DNA of 64,000 nucleotides from Pinus tabuliformis. Taxonomy: Eukaryota > Streptophyta > Pinopsida > Pinales > Pinaceae. This document shows positions 45,314-58,598 of the stretch, in pieces. The notes below the pieces were generated by a model that saw only the letters and a list, made by a program, of their open reading frames with translations, did not search any database and was not told where the DNA came from. The stretch lies in assembly GCA_031772625.1 (NCBI GenBank), contig CM062818.1, positions 1,680,508,167-1,680,572,166 of the forward strand. Reading direction: 5' to 3'. The first letter of the stretch is position 1. Every line of letters begins with the position of its first letter. The position numbers and the translations under genes are program-made.

Positions 45314-46119
45314 AAGTATTGAAGGATTTCCCCATGGGATACAACAAATTGAGCACTCTTTGTGTAGGAGAGAGAAGACGCTCTGATTGCATCCACATCA
45401 CCTACTGACTCCACACACACCCCCTCATCATTCATCATCCTAGGTTTTAAGAAGCCTCACACTTGCTCAGATACTTCTCAATAGAAAGCCCCATTTGTAT
45501 CTGACCCAGAGAAAATAATTTTCAAGAAAGTCTGGAAAGAGAAAACTCCCACTACCTGCACTACTGTCTCATCAATCTCGAGGCCTCCTTATCCAACTCT
45601 CAACCCGTTGTTACTCACTACTCAGGGAGTACTCCTAAAACCCTACCTTGCTTTCAGTCTAGCCGCTCCTATCACTGTGTTTTTGGCCCAAGCTCATCAG
45701 GAAAACCTCAATTCCCCTCTATTAATCCAAATGTCTCTTCTGGGTTTTTTGTTAAATAAATATGCCCCTCTTAATTTACCTTAACCTCTAAGTGCTATAC
45801 CCCAAGACTACCTAAAGCTTATGCTAAGGTTCAACAGGGAGGATGATAACACTGCATAGAGATACATCAAAACCTTATGTGCTTTTGCTAAGAACCTAAA
45901 CGTGGAACAATTGGATGTGGTCTAATCCAAGAGGATGTTGGTGGCCACCCACCTATCCAAATTGGACCCCCACAACTAGCTCTTTGAGTTTTTCAGTTTC
46001 CGTAATTGTAGCACAATCTACTATTTTTAGCAGTTTTTTAGTGTCTTGAACTTCCGAAGCCATTTTGAGGCCCTAAACAATGTTTTTTGGGAAAAATGGG
46101 AGCAACATGGGTCATGGAC
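45314..46119 (+). pseudogene. Element E leader and start of gag (fossil)
   Basis: Leader sequence is followed near 45790-45920 by a Tat-type gag start (IPQDYLKLMLRFNREDDNTA, CAFAKNLNVEQLDVV), comparable to element A gag. A further gag-like piece continues to about 46115, where element G interrupts. Decayed. Confidence 0.6.
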
Positions 46120-46543
46120 TGATGTTTCTCTTCCCAAAGTGATATTCCTCTGATAGATCTTTCTAGCGAGCTATTGCACGCGTCAAATGGATATCGGATG
46201 CAAAAGTTACGACCCCGGGAAATTAATGTACCAATTTACCTAAACAGGGCCCACAGTTTGGCGTTTCATCTTCTAGGGTTAGGTTTTTGGATGTTTAGGG
46301 TTTTCCATTGTTTCTCAACAATAAATAGGCCTTCAAGCCTCATTGTAACACAGCTCAGAGGCATGTAGCCGCAACATCTCTTCTCAGAGATAAGCTACCA
46401 TCGTCCTAACTGGTTTATTTCCATTTCTATTTGTAAGCATATTTCAGTATTTTACAGTAATGAAATGAAGTATTATTTCCACTGCATATCTGTATTTATG
46501 GTTATCTTTGTAATTTTTTATGTTCCTGTATAAATCTGAATCA
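46120..46543 (+). repeat. Element G 5' LTR
   Basis: About 424 bases with short inverted termini TGAT/ATCA, an internal TATA-like box, and the primer site beginning two bases after the end. The left edge is inferred from the inverted terminus and from the end of E gag-like sequence. Confidence 0.55.
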
Positions 46544-46544
46544 G

Positions 46545-46556
46545 TGGAATCAGAGC
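46545..46556 (+). other. Element G primer binding site
   Basis: TGGAATCAGAGC, one base from the initiator tRNA-Met site TGGTATCAGAGC used by chromoviruses and Copia elements. Confidence 0.7.
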
Positions 46557-46669
46557 AATCTGCTTTTTCTCTGTTTTTCTTTGCATGTCCCCAACAAGGT
46601 CAGGATATAAGAAGTTAGGGCTTCAACTGGTCGAACCTTTGCAAGACCAGCATCACAAATCCCGACGGC

Positions 46670-48110
46670 CTGCCATGGAAGATGAAAAGAAAAATGAGGG
46701 AGTAGTAGATCCTATTAAAATCTTGCTCGAATAAGCCCTCGAGTGGCAAAGGAATGCGATGATGGATAGCTTTGTCTAGATCCTTCAGCAGCTACCGAGA
46801 GGTGACGCATCAGCTTCCAACAGCTACTCTGGAAATGCCACACCCTTTAAGGTACAACTTAATTTTGATATCCCCATCTTTGAGGGTCAGATAGACACAG
46901 ATGCTGTAGATAAATGGCTAAATCTACTAGAGGCTTATTTTTCTGTTCATGATTTTTCCAGTCGGGAAAAGATTATTTTTTCTCTTCTCAAAGCAGCCCC
47001 CCACGTCAAGGACTAGTGGGAAACCTACTGCAAGTAGAAGGATGAAAGTACGAGCTCACCATTTTCAACTGCACCCACTTGGAATTCGTTCTAAGATGCC
47101 ATCAAGGAGCAGTATTACCCTGTCAAAAGCTATGAGGACAAATACATAAAGTGGACCACGCTGCAATAGGGAAGGGACCAAGATGTGTCGAAGCTCACAA
47201 ACATTTTTCATACCCTTCGCACATAGTTGGGTATCAAGGATTTTGAGCTACATTTGGAACTCAAATACCGCGGCTTCCTACACAGATACATCTAGGAAGA
47301 GATGAAATTCCTGAATGTATCGTCTCTCAGCATGGCATACCGATACACTATCAAAATCTAGCAAAAGTTTAAACAAAAAAAGCGAGACTTTGGATCTGTG
47401 AATCTGAAGCAAGGGAAAGGCTTCCCCAAATCACAAAACCAAGGACCAAGCCAATACAAGGCAACTCAAGATAACCTATCAAAGCCGCAAGAAAAGAACA
47501 ACACCATGAAGTCGAAGAAGGACACAAGAAAGTGGTGTGAGTTCCATAAAAGCCCCACACACAACACAAGTGAGTGTTGAACCAAGCAGTCGCTGGTGGC
47601 CCAATTGAAGGCTTCAGAATCAGATGCATGTTCAGACCCTAAGTTAGAACTCGACAAGGGCAATGGAAAATGGAAGCATATCATTGACGCGGAGCCCAGT
47701 GCCACTGTTGCCACCACCAAGATCTAGAAGAATGAGCCTGAAGATCCAGAGGAGGGGGAGCATCTTTTCCACTGACAGATGTGGGTGAAGGGTTCACCAC
47801 TGCAATTCATTGTTGACAGTGGGATCCAAAAGAACCTCATTTTAGCAGAGGTCATGAAGTGGTTGGGCCTACTGAATACACCACAACCGCAGCCGTACAG
47901 TATCAGGTGGCTTCACCAAGGACAAGATCTCCGAGTTTCCCAACAATGTCACCTTCCTTACAACATCAAACCCTTCACAGATGAGGTATTTTTTGATGTT
48001 TCACCTTTGGATGTGTGTGATGTATTATTAGGCTAGCCATACTTGTGGAGATGACATGTTGTGTATGAGTCAAGGCCTCGCACTGTTATTATTTCTTTGG
48101 GTAATTCATT
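46670..48110 (+). pseudogene. Element G gag and protease (fossil)
   Basis: The gag capsid region is near 46855-47350 (NFDIPIFEGQIDTDAVDKWL, then LLEAYFSVHDFS). A knuckle-like WCEFHKSPTHNTSEC lies near 47540-47577. The retropepsin at 47779-48036 shows LQFIVDSGIQKNLI and ends DVCDVLLG, followed by the ESRPRTVIISLGNSLYRI block typical of chromovirus-like elements. Heavily broken. Confidence 0.75.
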
Positions 48111-48195
48111 ATACAGGATACTGGAGGTAGGCCCACCTAAGGCCACCTCTTTGATCGATGCTAAGAAAGGTGGCAATCTCATCTCCCAACAAAAT

Positions 48196-49484
48196 GCTCA
48201 AGTCAACAACTGGGGTTATAACCCACAATATCGAAGGCCTCCATTGCAAATACTTCCAAGGGAAAGAAAGGAACAACTCTATTATATCCCTCATACTCTA
48301 TATTTAGAAGATAATCCCAATGAACAATCATTGGATACACAGGAGATGTAGGGAAACTTGTGTTTTTATTTCTCCGAAGAAGAACATGAGAATATGGCTC
48401 ACCAGGAGACCAGTCAGGATAGAGAAGCAGCAACAGATGAGGAAGATATAAATTATTATTGCAAACAGTTTGAAGATTTCATGCAAGCATAGTCACAACG
48501 TAAGTATGATCTAATATCTTCAAAAAAATAGGTCAAGATAACTAGAACAACAAGAAGGAATTTCTCCCTAAGTTGTTCCCCCAGCACTAAATAAAGGGAA
48601 AGGTAATCTAAATCCTGACCCTTCCAAGATAAATGTCTCCTCTAATAAGGAAAGAAATAGTTTAGAGGGACACACAGAAAAGGACGCACCGGTTCTACTG
48701 AAAAATGCCAATGGTAAGGAAGAAGGAACAAATCCATGAGGTATAGAAAAAGTCCAGCCCGTATTCAATCTTCAAAATCAGCTGGAAACGGTAAAAATTC
48801 TTGTTCCTTTAACTGAGCTTATAAAGAAGCCTACTTATAAAGCTCAAGTCTCTCAATTCATGCATCCATCCACCTCAGCACCAGCCCATGACAGTTTGAA
48901 CCTCCAAGAGGAAATACCAATGGCTCTTTTTGAGCCCCATGTGAAAGAACTTGATACTTCTACTGCACGCTTCTACATGACCCTGGTAATCCATGACCTC
49001 TTACTACATAATTTCATGTTGGATTCTCAAGCCTCACACAACCTCATGCCATTAGCAGTAATGGAACAATTGGGTTTGCAGATAACCAGACCCTACAAGG
49101 ACCTGTACTCCTTTGAATCTGAGAGGGTCAAGTGCTTGAGAATGATAAAATATCTAGTGGTAAACCTAGGTCAGATCTTGGTGAAGAGTGTGGTGATGGA
49201 CATAGTAGTGGCATACATTCCCCCTCGGTTGAGCATGCTCTCATCTATCTTTGGATTCGAAGGTGGGGATCTCTATCAAGTTAGATCTGACTTATGCCAC
49301 CATTCCCACTTTTGGAGGCGAGCAAAGGAGGTTGTACAGAGAATCTAGGTTTCTGAAAACTGTGACCCCATCTAAAGGCTCAGAAAACTCCCCAGTGCAT
49401 GGGAAAGAAAGTGAGCTCTCTCGCCTGTTCCTAGAAGAAGATGAGACCTTATTAGAGGAAACATCAATACACCTAACAAGGTAG
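48196..49484 (+). pseudogene. Element E gag end and protease (fossil)
   Basis: Gag resumes with NNWGYNPQYRRPPLQ, then a charged linker. The retropepsin at about 48930-49350 parallels that of element A: FYMTLVIHDLLLHNFMLD, ASHNLMPLAVMEQLGLQI and a VVMDIVVAYIPPRL block. Broken. Confidence 0.75.
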
Positions 49485-49489
49485 TTAAA

Positions 49490-50090
49490 GCACCAACGCG
49501 CAAATGAAAATGAAGTATGGAAATTTTACTTCAACGGAGCAAACTCAAAAGAGGGAAATGGAGCTGGAATATTGTTGGTATCTCTGGAGGGCATCCTGAT
49601 ACCACTCTCATTCAAGCTGGAATTTGAGATGACCAACAACGTGGCGGAGTAAAAATCATTTATCCTTGGGTTACAAATGACAAAAAATATGAATATTGAA
49701 TGCCTAACTGTCTATGGAGACTCTGAGCTAGTCGTAAGGCAAATCTAAAATCAGTGCTAGTCCAAACACCCCAGACTGAGGACGTACTAGAATGAGGTGT
49801 GGGATCTAATTGATAATTTCTTCTTGGTATTTAACATCCAATTTATGTCCAGGGAAGAAAACGGGATGGTAGACTCCCTTGTTGTAGCTGCAAGCAGTTT
49901 CAGGCCCCCTCAAAATCCGCTCCTCAAGTATGAGGTAGAAGTCATATATATACCCTTAATACATGATAATGCCAAGCACTAGAAGGTATTTCGGGATGAT
50001 GAGCAGGTGAAAATATTCATAGAAGTCGTTGGGGATTTCACCCACTCCAACATCGATAAAGAAGAAGAAGAAGCATATCTAGAAGCCACT
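49490..50090 (+). pseudogene. Element E additional RNase H, upstream of RT (fossil)
   Basis: The domain is recognised by EVWKFYFNGANSKEGNGAGI, SFKLEFEMTNNVAE, TVYGDSELVVRQI-like sequence and VWDLIDNFFLVFNIQF. It corresponds to the second RNase H of element A and holds the same place between protease and RT. Decayed. Confidence 0.7.
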
Positions 50091-50329
50091 TCGTGAAAAG
50101 ACATGGTGGCTGGGAGAAATTTTGCAACTAAAAGGGAACACCACCCCTCATGGATTTGTCCCACTGGACAGGAATTCTAATAAGGATGACATAGTCTCCA
50201 AACCAATGGCCCCGGAGATATATGATCAAGTATAAGACTACAACATCGACTCTAAGGAGGAACCCCAGATGATCAGGCTATCAAAATGAATCACCTTCCA
50301 ATACAATAAAAGGTATTTAAATCTATTCA

Positions 50330-51700
50330 AACTTTACAAAGATGTATTTTCTTTTTCTTATGAGGACTTGAAAGCATTTGATACTAACATCATTCATCAT
50401 AAGATTCCTTTGAAGAGTGGAATAAAGCCATGCAAACCGAAACTCAGGTAGATAAATCCACTCTTACTCCCCTCCATTGAAAAAGAGGTGAGAAAATTGC
50501 TATAGGAAAAGATCATAGTGCCTTTAAGGTACTTTGAGTGGGTGGCAAACCTAGTCCCTATCTGGAGAAAGAGCAAAGAAATAAGGCTGTGTAGATTTTC
50601 AGAATCTAAACAAGGTGTCGCTCAAAGACAACTACCCATTGCCTAAGATGGATTATATATTGCTAGAGGTGGTTGGCTTAGCCAGAATGTCCATGATGGA
50701 TGGGTTTTCTAGTTACAACTAGGTGGCAGTCCACCATGATGATCAAAATAAAACTACTTTCACCACCCCATGGGGAACATTCATGTATGCTCGCATGCCC
50801 CTCGGTCTTATTAATGTAGGGGCTACATTTCATAGAGCCATGGACATAGCTTTCATAGGAGAGAAAGACAAACTCATGATGGTTTATTTAGATGATATCA
50901 TAGTCTTTTCTAAGACTGCTGAAAAGCACATCCTCCGCTTAAATTTCACCTTTGAAAAGTGTCGGAGGTATGGTCTTTCTTTGAATTCGAGGAAATCCCA
51001 ATTCGCCCTGAGTGAGGGGAAGCTACTAGGACATATAGTAGCGCAAGAAGGTGTGAAGATCGATCCTAAACGATTCAAAGCCATCATCTATATTCCTCTG
51101 CCTGGGAATAAAAAATAGGTCCAAGACATTTTAGGTAGAAAAAATTTCTTGAGGAGGTCCATACCCAACTACACAAAAATTTTCAAGGGTATTAGGAACA
51201 TGCTTAAAAAGGAAACTCAAGTCAAGTGGAACCCTATCCCCCGAGATTATTTCATTAGAATTAAAGAATATTTGGCTGAAGCCCGGTACTAGTCAGCCTC
51301 GACTATTCAGTTCCTTTCTACATCTTTTCTTTTGTCTGCCCACATACTATTGTTGCAGTGCCACAACAAAAAAATAAAGAGGGTTATGAACAACCCGTCG
51401 CCTTCTTCAGCCAATTCCTAAGGGATGCTGAGCTGAAATATAACATATTGGAGAAACAATTATATGCACTAATCAAGGCTTTGAAGGCATTTCGTATGTA
51501 TGTGTTGCAATTGGAAATCATAGCATTTGTCATAACGATAGCAGTGAAGGACATCCTGGTACAAGGAGACAATGAAGGAAAAAGGGATACGTGAATAGAT
51601 ACGATGCAAGAATATGAGCTAGACATAAAGCCTACCAAGATCATAAAAGTTCAAGGGTTGGCCAAGGTCTTATCCAAATCTAATTACCAAGCTTTAGGGA
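50330..51700 (+). pseudogene. Element E reverse transcriptase and RNase H (fossil)
   Basis: Visible RT blocks are IIHHKIPLKSGIKPCKPKLR, GTFMYARMPLGLINVGATFH, the catalytic VYLDDIIVFS near 50880-50910, and GKLLGHIVAQEGVKIDPKRF. RNase H remains include EKQLYALIKALKAFRMYVLQ. Gypsy type, closest to element A among the elements here. Many breaks. Confidence 0.85.
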
Positions 51701-51876
51701 TAAACCTGATCATTGAGGAAGGTATACCAGAGGATCATCATAGCGGGATTAAAACATATGAGCATAAAATCTATGCCAAATATGAGGGATCACCCGGGCA
51801 TAAGAACATTTCTCACTATCTCTTATTCTTGAGGTGCGCGCTATGGCTGGATAAATCTAAATATTGAACTCTAAAG

Positions 51877-53040
51877 TTGCAAGTGCATAAATATGTCACA
51901 TCCAATTGCCTGCTTTACTGGAAGGACCCTATGGAGGTATTGTTGTTATGTTTGGTGGAGGGTGAAACCCATAAGGTGATAGAGCATTTTCACGGAGGAT
52001 TTTGTGGAGGACACTATAGTTGGAAGACCACAGCACATAAAATTCTCAAGGCAAGGTTCTATTGGCCTACACTATTTGGGAATGTTCATTCCCAGGTCAG
52101 GTCGTGCCAGAAGTGCCAAGTGTTTGCTAAGAGGCAAAAGCTTTCTCCTCTCCCCCTTATTAAAGTACATGTAGAAGAACCTTTCAGACAATGGGGACTA
52201 GATTTCATAGGAGAAATAAACCCACCATCTAGTGGCCAACACAAGTGGATATTAATGACCACAGTTTATTTCACCGAGTGGGTAGAGGCCATCCCAAATA
52301 GAAATGCTATATACTCAGTGGTAATCAAATTTATGGAGAAAATGTTATCCTGTTTTGGTTGTCCCTTCAAAATTATCACTTATAATGCTCAGGTCTTCTA
52401 CCAAGTTCACCATCTTCTACCATAAATACAATATCATCATCGAGCACTCCACTACCTACTATCCTCAAGGTAATGGCTTGTTTGAGTCCTCAAACAGAAT
52501 TGTGGTGAGGGTGCTGAAAAATACCATTGCCAAAAATCAGAGGAACTGGGACTCCCAACTGATGTTTTCCCTATGGGCCAACCGGGTAACACCTAGATGA
52601 TCCATGGGGAAATCACCTTTTGAGCTAGTGTATGGTAAGGATGCAGTATGCCCAATCCAATTAGCAATGTTGATGGTAAGGTTACTACAAGAAGTAGAGG
52701 AAGAGCCAAATGCCTTAACACGGAGGATAAATCAGCTGGTCGAGCTTCATGAGAACAAAGAACAGGTGGGGACCAAATTTTCAAATTACCAACAAAAGAT
52801 GAAATCAATGTTTAACGAGAAGGCTAAGGATCGACCTCTTCAGCCAGGAGATTTAGTTCTCCACTAGGACGTCCAATGAGAAGAAAAAGGCAAACACAGA
52901 AAATTTGATCTATTATGGTTCATCGCTTTCGAGATTGCAGAAGAAAGAGGAAATAACACGTACATGCTTAAGAATCGAGACGTTGAATCTCTGGAATTGC
53001 AGGTAAATGGTCAATTCCTTAAACTCTATTTCCAAAACTA
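51877..53040 (+). pseudogene. Element E integrase (fossil)
   Basis: The zinc region is EHFHGGFCGGHYSWKTTAHK with RSCQKCQVF. The core includes WGLDFIGEI (first Asp) and TTYYPQGNGLFESSNRIVVR (Glu block), then SPFELVYGKDAVCPI and QPGDLVLH. The order matches element A. Broken in several places. Confidence 0.85.
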
Positions 53041-53242
53041 GATGTATCTGTCTTACTCATTGTAAATACCAGTGTGTGTGTGTGTGTTGTAATTGTTATA
53101 TGAAATTTCTAGTTTATGTTGAAAAGTCCACTTTCACATAATGTTTTTTTTAGAAATGACTCCATTCCCAATGGAAGGAAAGATAGTGATCTACAAGTTC
53201 TCAGCACCTTTCCAACAAGGCATTGTCCCCAGTTGGAGCTAA
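53041..53242 (+). other. Element E 3' untranslated region and purine tract
   Basis: A (GT)n run at about 53072-53087, then non-coding sequence, and a weak purine tract (GTTGGAGCTAA) ending at 53242 before the LTR. Confidence 0.5.
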
Positions 53243-56007
53243 TGTTGTCACTCACTGCACTATGAATTTTTCAGTTGATCGGAGTTTCCAAAGAGCAGCA
53301 ACATTTGGAGCCATATTCTAGGCCACATAAGCACTCAAATCCAAATTGGAACCTCTCCATTGCATAGTTCTCGAAACTAGATTTCCAACGATATATGGAA
53401 GTCTGAAAGTGGACTCTTGGATCAGAAATTAGAGTAAAGTGAAGCTACCCCTCCAAATCAAAAAACAAAGGAAAAATAGCTAAGGGTCAGGCTCATTGCA
53501 AATTACAATCGCAGCCTTACAAAAGCAACGAAAAGGGAATATATCAGAGTCTACAATTGAAAGATCGTCGAAATCGCAAATTGCAAGACGATGGGCCATC
53601 ATAAATCGCAAATCAGGGCTCTTTTGAGGTAGCAACAAAGGTAGACAGCAAAATTTGCGATCCACTAATCGCCGATATCGCAAATCCCAGATCAGAGGGT
53701 CTAAGACATGGCACATCAGAAAATAAGCGATCGACAGAGCCCACGCCTATCACAATCGATAGTCGGCATCTACAATAGTGCTAAAATAACCAAGATTCAA
53801 GCTTATAGTGTTAATTTGTTGGGGAAGGCCAAAAAACATTTAACAAAGGAAATCGACACAAAAACAGGGACGGGCGAGCATTTTTCTCTCTCCTATAGGG
53901 GTCCATGTGGTAGAATACCATTGGTCCTTATATAATACATGGTAGCTAACATCATTATGACGTGGCAGTATGGAGATGATGTGACAATATGGAGATGATG
54001 TGGAAATATGGACACGGGGCACACAAATTTGGCATTTTTAGGGGTCATAAGGGGGCATTTTCAGGTGACATGTGTCACCACTCACAGGGTGACACATGGC
54101 GGTGATGAAGTCACCCATTGCAAATTGGCAATAGGCGATCACGCAAGTCAAGGCCCCTCCTCCACCATAGTCCCCCCCAACTTGCGATTGCAATATGAGA
54201 AGATCCTCCCAGATGCGATATTTTATGCGTTACATCTCATTAGGATTTCACGTCCAGACTATCAGCCAATGTTGTGAAAGGAGGTAAAAGGGTCTCTCTC
54301 TCCCGTATGGTGATTGCAATACCTTTGTTGGGCCCAACCCCACAGATCAACGATCGCGAGTGTCCAAAGGACAAGCATCAGAAATCGTTGAAGTGCATGA
54401 TTTCATGTATTAAAGGAAAAGGGCCTCCGAATAGGATTTTAAAGGCTCTAGTGCCTTCAGGCTAAGCACTTGGTTCAAGACCCCGGTCATATGAAGAATA
54501 TTACAGAAACGGGTTGAAGCAAAGGAGCCTAAAAGGGATCAGGACTCACATGTTTCGCAATGTTTTAGTTATAAGGGCCAACGGTGGAAAGTCCTTCATA
54601 TTACGACATAAGTGCATCACCAGGCATATCAGGGCATCGATAGTGCAGTGCAAAACTTTAAAGGCATGATGGGTCGGTAGCTGTGGATTTTAAGAAGAAA
54701 AGTGGTGCATTCAAACCCGACATGGACTAATATAGAAAATCCCATTGTGACAAGAGTAAAAAGGGACTTAGTAGCTCGGGAGGATTTAATTATCCAGCAT
54801 GGTGTACCATACAAAGAGAAGATAATGTACCACCCAGGGATCCTCTGCTCCAGTACTATGGCATGAAACTGGTGGTGCCAACTCCCAACTTTAAATAAGT
54901 GGTTCAAGCAGTAAAGGCTAAAATGACAAAAGCTGGATGAGCAGCACAGGAGGCCATACAAAGAGCAAACTACAACTTGAAGTAGAGGCGGACCACGAGG
55001 ATTGGCACTGAGATATTTTTTTTATGTTTCCGTATGATTGTTTACTTACTTGTTGTCCTGTAATGTGCCTCCCTTCAATAAGGCAATTAATTTTGTAATG
55101 TTTTTGGGCCACAGAGCGATATGCAACTGAGACAACTAGTCAATCTGACAACTGAGCCTCAACTAAAGATATTTCATTTTAATCAATGATTCTAGGCTCC
55201 CCTCTCCAAATAAATAGGGGGAAGCAACACTTCACAAAGGTTCAAAAATTTTAAAAGAAAACACTAATGTTATTTTCAGATGGTATGGCTTTATAACACA
55301 ACTTTTTCAGAATATCAAGCATATTGTGGTGATTTCCCCTTCGAGTATTACAGTATGTTATCCCTCTCTTAAAACCCATTATGTTCATGTTCTTCTCTGA
55401 ATTCATGTAATCATAGCTATTAGAAACTTTTAAAACAGCCTCATAGATTCATTTGTATTGATATGTTAATGCATGTGCCTGTACCTTAATCAGAAATTCG
55501 TTTGTATCGACATCATTAATGCATGTGCCTATATGAATCATTCAAATTATATTTTTAAAATCTGCTCTCCATGAATCATATCATTTAGTCCCTCTTTTAT
55601 CCATCATTTCTACTTGTAACTCAAACAAGTGTAGAAATATTTAATGCTTCAATCTCTATGTGATAAAGGTAGAATTCTTGAATATTTAAGCTCTATGTGA
55701 TGAGTTTCTCTTTCTTCTTGTCCTCTCTCATTGCTCTATTAAAATTTATTAAACTTTAAGTCCTCGAGCTACTCAGCCTCCACTATTTTATGCATATATT
55801 TATGAGGTTTGTACATGTGAAGAAGTACCAGAAATCCATGTCTTACTCATTTATATGAATGAACCAACCCATTCTATCTTACTATATACATATAAAATAT
55901 ATGTGGTGTCTCCATTTTACTGAGAATCATTTGAGACACATGAAATCTAGATGTGCCCAAGCACTGGTCTTGTAAGCAATCCAAGGTTGTCTCTGGGAGC
56001 TACAACA
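53243..56007 (+). repeat. Element E 3' LTR
   Basis: About 2.77 kb with inverted termini TGTTGT...ACAACA. The last 1.47 kb matches the left LTR. A TATATAATA near 53929 is a possible TATA box. The segment 53500-53760 repeats the words ATCGCAAATC and TTGCGAT several times. The left edge is inferred from the terminal inverted sequence because the left LTR lacks this part. Confidence 0.7.
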
Positions 56008-57130
56008 CGCAGGATGAATAAAATGGATGGAATACTGTGACATGATATAATGGAACACGAAACAGACTCCATGGATGCAAATGTGACTCATCACAGATGC
56101 TCTGAACAATGGTGACTCGATGACACTACCACACAGAATAGGCTCGGTGGGGGCCGTGAGAACATGAGAAAATGATGGTTGCTCATGATGAAAATCGACA
56201 CTTGAGATGACAAGTGCCAAGGGAAGATGGACCCCAAAGTATGAGTGTCGCTTATAAATAAATTCGATTTTGAGAGGCAGCGAAGTGACCCTTCTAGGAA
56301 AAATGACCTCCTCGTGAAGTGTCAAATCATCACAAACTAAGAGAGACCTATTATAATACTCGATGATAGATTTTCAATGGTGTTAATGGTATGTCAAACT
56401 AAGCTACAGTTTGGTCACAATGTGTGACAAAAGAACTGTGGGTTTTCTTATAAAAGGGTGTTTTTCGTCCAATTTTAGAGGAGGAGAAGGCCCTAAATAT
56501 TGTGGAGATCGTAGCGAACAAACCGACCATCGGAATTGGGATCTATAAATTTCACGAAAGTTGCCTTACTCGTCTAAAGATGGCCTTAATGCTTCTTGGA
56601 ATGATGTTTTATGGTGAATAATTAAGGGAAGAGGAAAACGAGAATGAACTACTATAGGACGTCTATAATCATCCTCACCCACTAAGTCAAACATGGGGAC
56701 TATGTGGTAAAGGAGGTATGATATAGAGTCAAATATTTGAAGATATGGATTCAAACATCTGTGATATGTGATGTGAATATGGCTCGCTAGAGAGTCCAGT
56801 AGGACAAACTATCTAAGGAATGGGAGGATAATCGACCATACCTAGATCCAGTGGTGATCTAGGTCGAGACTTATGTTAATCAGGTGAGAAGATGACTAGG
56901 GGAAAACCATCATGCCCCCAAGCATGAGATACTTCCCGTAAGCATATGTGATGGATGGGACTGATCTGGTATGCAAAGGTGGGAATGATGCCCCCTAGCA
57001 AGAGGAGTTTGTGGAGCACCATTGTTTTCTAAGTGCTCAAAAAATGGATTCAAGCATCTCAGCCCAACTTGGCATGAGATCCTCCAAAGGATGATAAGGA
57101 GATGTAGCGGCCTATGTGCCCCCCAGTATC
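56008..57130 (-). pseudogene. Element D tail, unassigned
   Basis: Decayed sequence with short protein-like stretches (ICIHGVCFVFHYIMSQYS near 56060). A resemblance to the tail of element C is possible but weak. No RT motif. Confidence 0.35.
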
Positions 57131-58432
57131 CTATGGGCTACCGAATGTATTTAGAGTGGGAAGAAAACTTTTGGGTTCGAAAATATCGCAAGAAGTGTGC
57201 ACGATGGTGCATATCATTCCAAGGGTAATCATGGCTTCCATGATGTGCTCATTGGAATGGAAGATGGGAGGACTGGAGGAATATTGACTACATGATGCAA
57301 CGACAGGACCTGGTGCATCATCCTGAGAAAGAAGGTACATATACACATCATCTGAACTGGTAGATGACGAGCTAGTAGATGGAAAATATATCGATGTTGA
57401 GACCTGGGTTTCCAACGAACGAGGTTTGATAGAAGCACAAGAGAAAACTTCATAAAGGTTTTCCTGCGAGGAACTCAAGGATGACGACAGGTAAAGGATA
57501 TGGACTGTTGAGTCTGTCATCTTGACATCGGGGGGAGGGATCATGATAATGGGACCAGAGTCTCCATGTTCTAGTGTACTATTGGTACAAGAATCCAAAG
57601 GTAGAGGAGTAGGTGATCCACTATGAGTGGCCTCGTATTTGCAAAGTGCTTGAAGGTAACCATGAAATTCATCGAGACGAGGGCAACAATGGGAATAGTG
57701 ATCATAATGATCGCACAAGGCATAAGGGTGATTTGTGCACAAAGTTTTGAGTTTCTTGGCTGGTTTCGATAAGGTAACTTGGACTTCAGGGATATTTGAC
57801 TCAGGAAACGTTTCATGAACCAAAGATTTAAGACGAGGATGCTAAGGATAGTTATTGGTGGCATTCCCCAAAACCTCACACAAAGTTAATGGAGGTGTTA
57901 TCTTTGGGGCAGAAGGTGCTTAGGGAGCCTTGTCCTTAGATTCCTTTTTCTTAGCTTTCCCCCCTGTCCGGATGTTGTCACAACAAGAGTGGGTTCAAGT
58001 TGAGGTTGCAGTGGAACTGGAGCAGTGACAGGGGTCATAGGGACCAGTTGAACCAGGGTCATGATATGGTATGAGCTGACCAGGTGGAGTGTTCGATGGG
58101 GGATTAATGTAGTACATTGGGGTCCCCAAATTCATTTTAGGGAGAATCAACGAAGCCATGACAAGGACAAAAAATATTCTAGGAGGAGGAAACAAGAAAG
58201 GTATTTTTCCTGTAGGGTAATGTCCCGGTGGAACAAATCCTAAATGGTTGAGACCTGGAGGAATGGTTCCTAGTGTAACAAAGGGGAGGCACCCACAAAA
58301 GGAGGAGGTCCTAGGGGGTGGATCCAGATGGCTCAATTGAAATGGTAACAGCAGGGTGTTGAGAAGCTCGTTGTTGATCAGATGTACCAGACTGCTTCTG
58401 AGAAGCCCCTGATGCTTATAACATGCAAACAC
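57131..58432 (-). pseudogene. Element D second gag-like segment (fossil)
   Basis: The N-terminal part is proline-rich (NPPSNTPPGQLIPYHD). A lysine-rich stretch follows (KAKKKESKDKAP), then a His/Cys cluster ALCDHYDHYSHCCPRLDEFH near 57680-57735 and a serine-rich end. The plan, Pro/Ser-rich then Lys-rich then knuckle, is the same as in element C. It lies downstream of a protease, which is an unusual place for a gag start. Confidence 0.5.
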
Positions 58433-58598
58433 TCAAAGAGCTAGGCTCAGAGATAGGAGGGGGAGGACTGGGGAAAGCACCTAGTAATGAGGAATATTTG
58501 TTGACTCTTGGTGAAACACCAGTGAGAGGGGTAGAAGACTACTTATCGAACATCGACGAGATAATGGACTCAGGGGATGTCAAGGATGATGGTTCGTA

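Larger units (their letters stand above)
46120..48195 (+). mobile_element. Element G: chromovirus-like Gypsy fragment nested in E
   Basis: It has its own LTR (46120-46543; TGAT...ATCA), a TATA-like AATAAATAGG near 46320, a primer site (46545-46556) and a gag-protease tract of a different type from E. There is no RT, and the 3' end is lost, with E gag resuming near 48196. It is a truncated fossil with more than ten breaks. It explains why E seems to have two proteases. Confidence 0.7.
43878..56007 (+). mobile_element. Element E: Tat-like Ty3/Gypsy retrotransposon, containing G
   Basis: A forward-strand element with a truncated left LTR, primer site, gag, protease, additional RNase H, RT, RNase H, integrase, and a complete right LTR. 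It has the same domain order as element A but is much more decayed. The LTR pair differs at more than one base in ten in the stretch I compared. E abuts the cut end of element D, so it probably inserted into D; CGCAG (56008-56012) would be the right duplication, but the left one is lost. Fossil, more than ten breaks. Confidence 0.8.

Noticed and set aside
47779-49350. Two different proteases within element E, seemingly a new fused polyprotein
   Set aside because: The first protease belongs to element G, which has its own LTR and primer site at 46120-46556 and interrupts E gag. It is nesting, not fusion.
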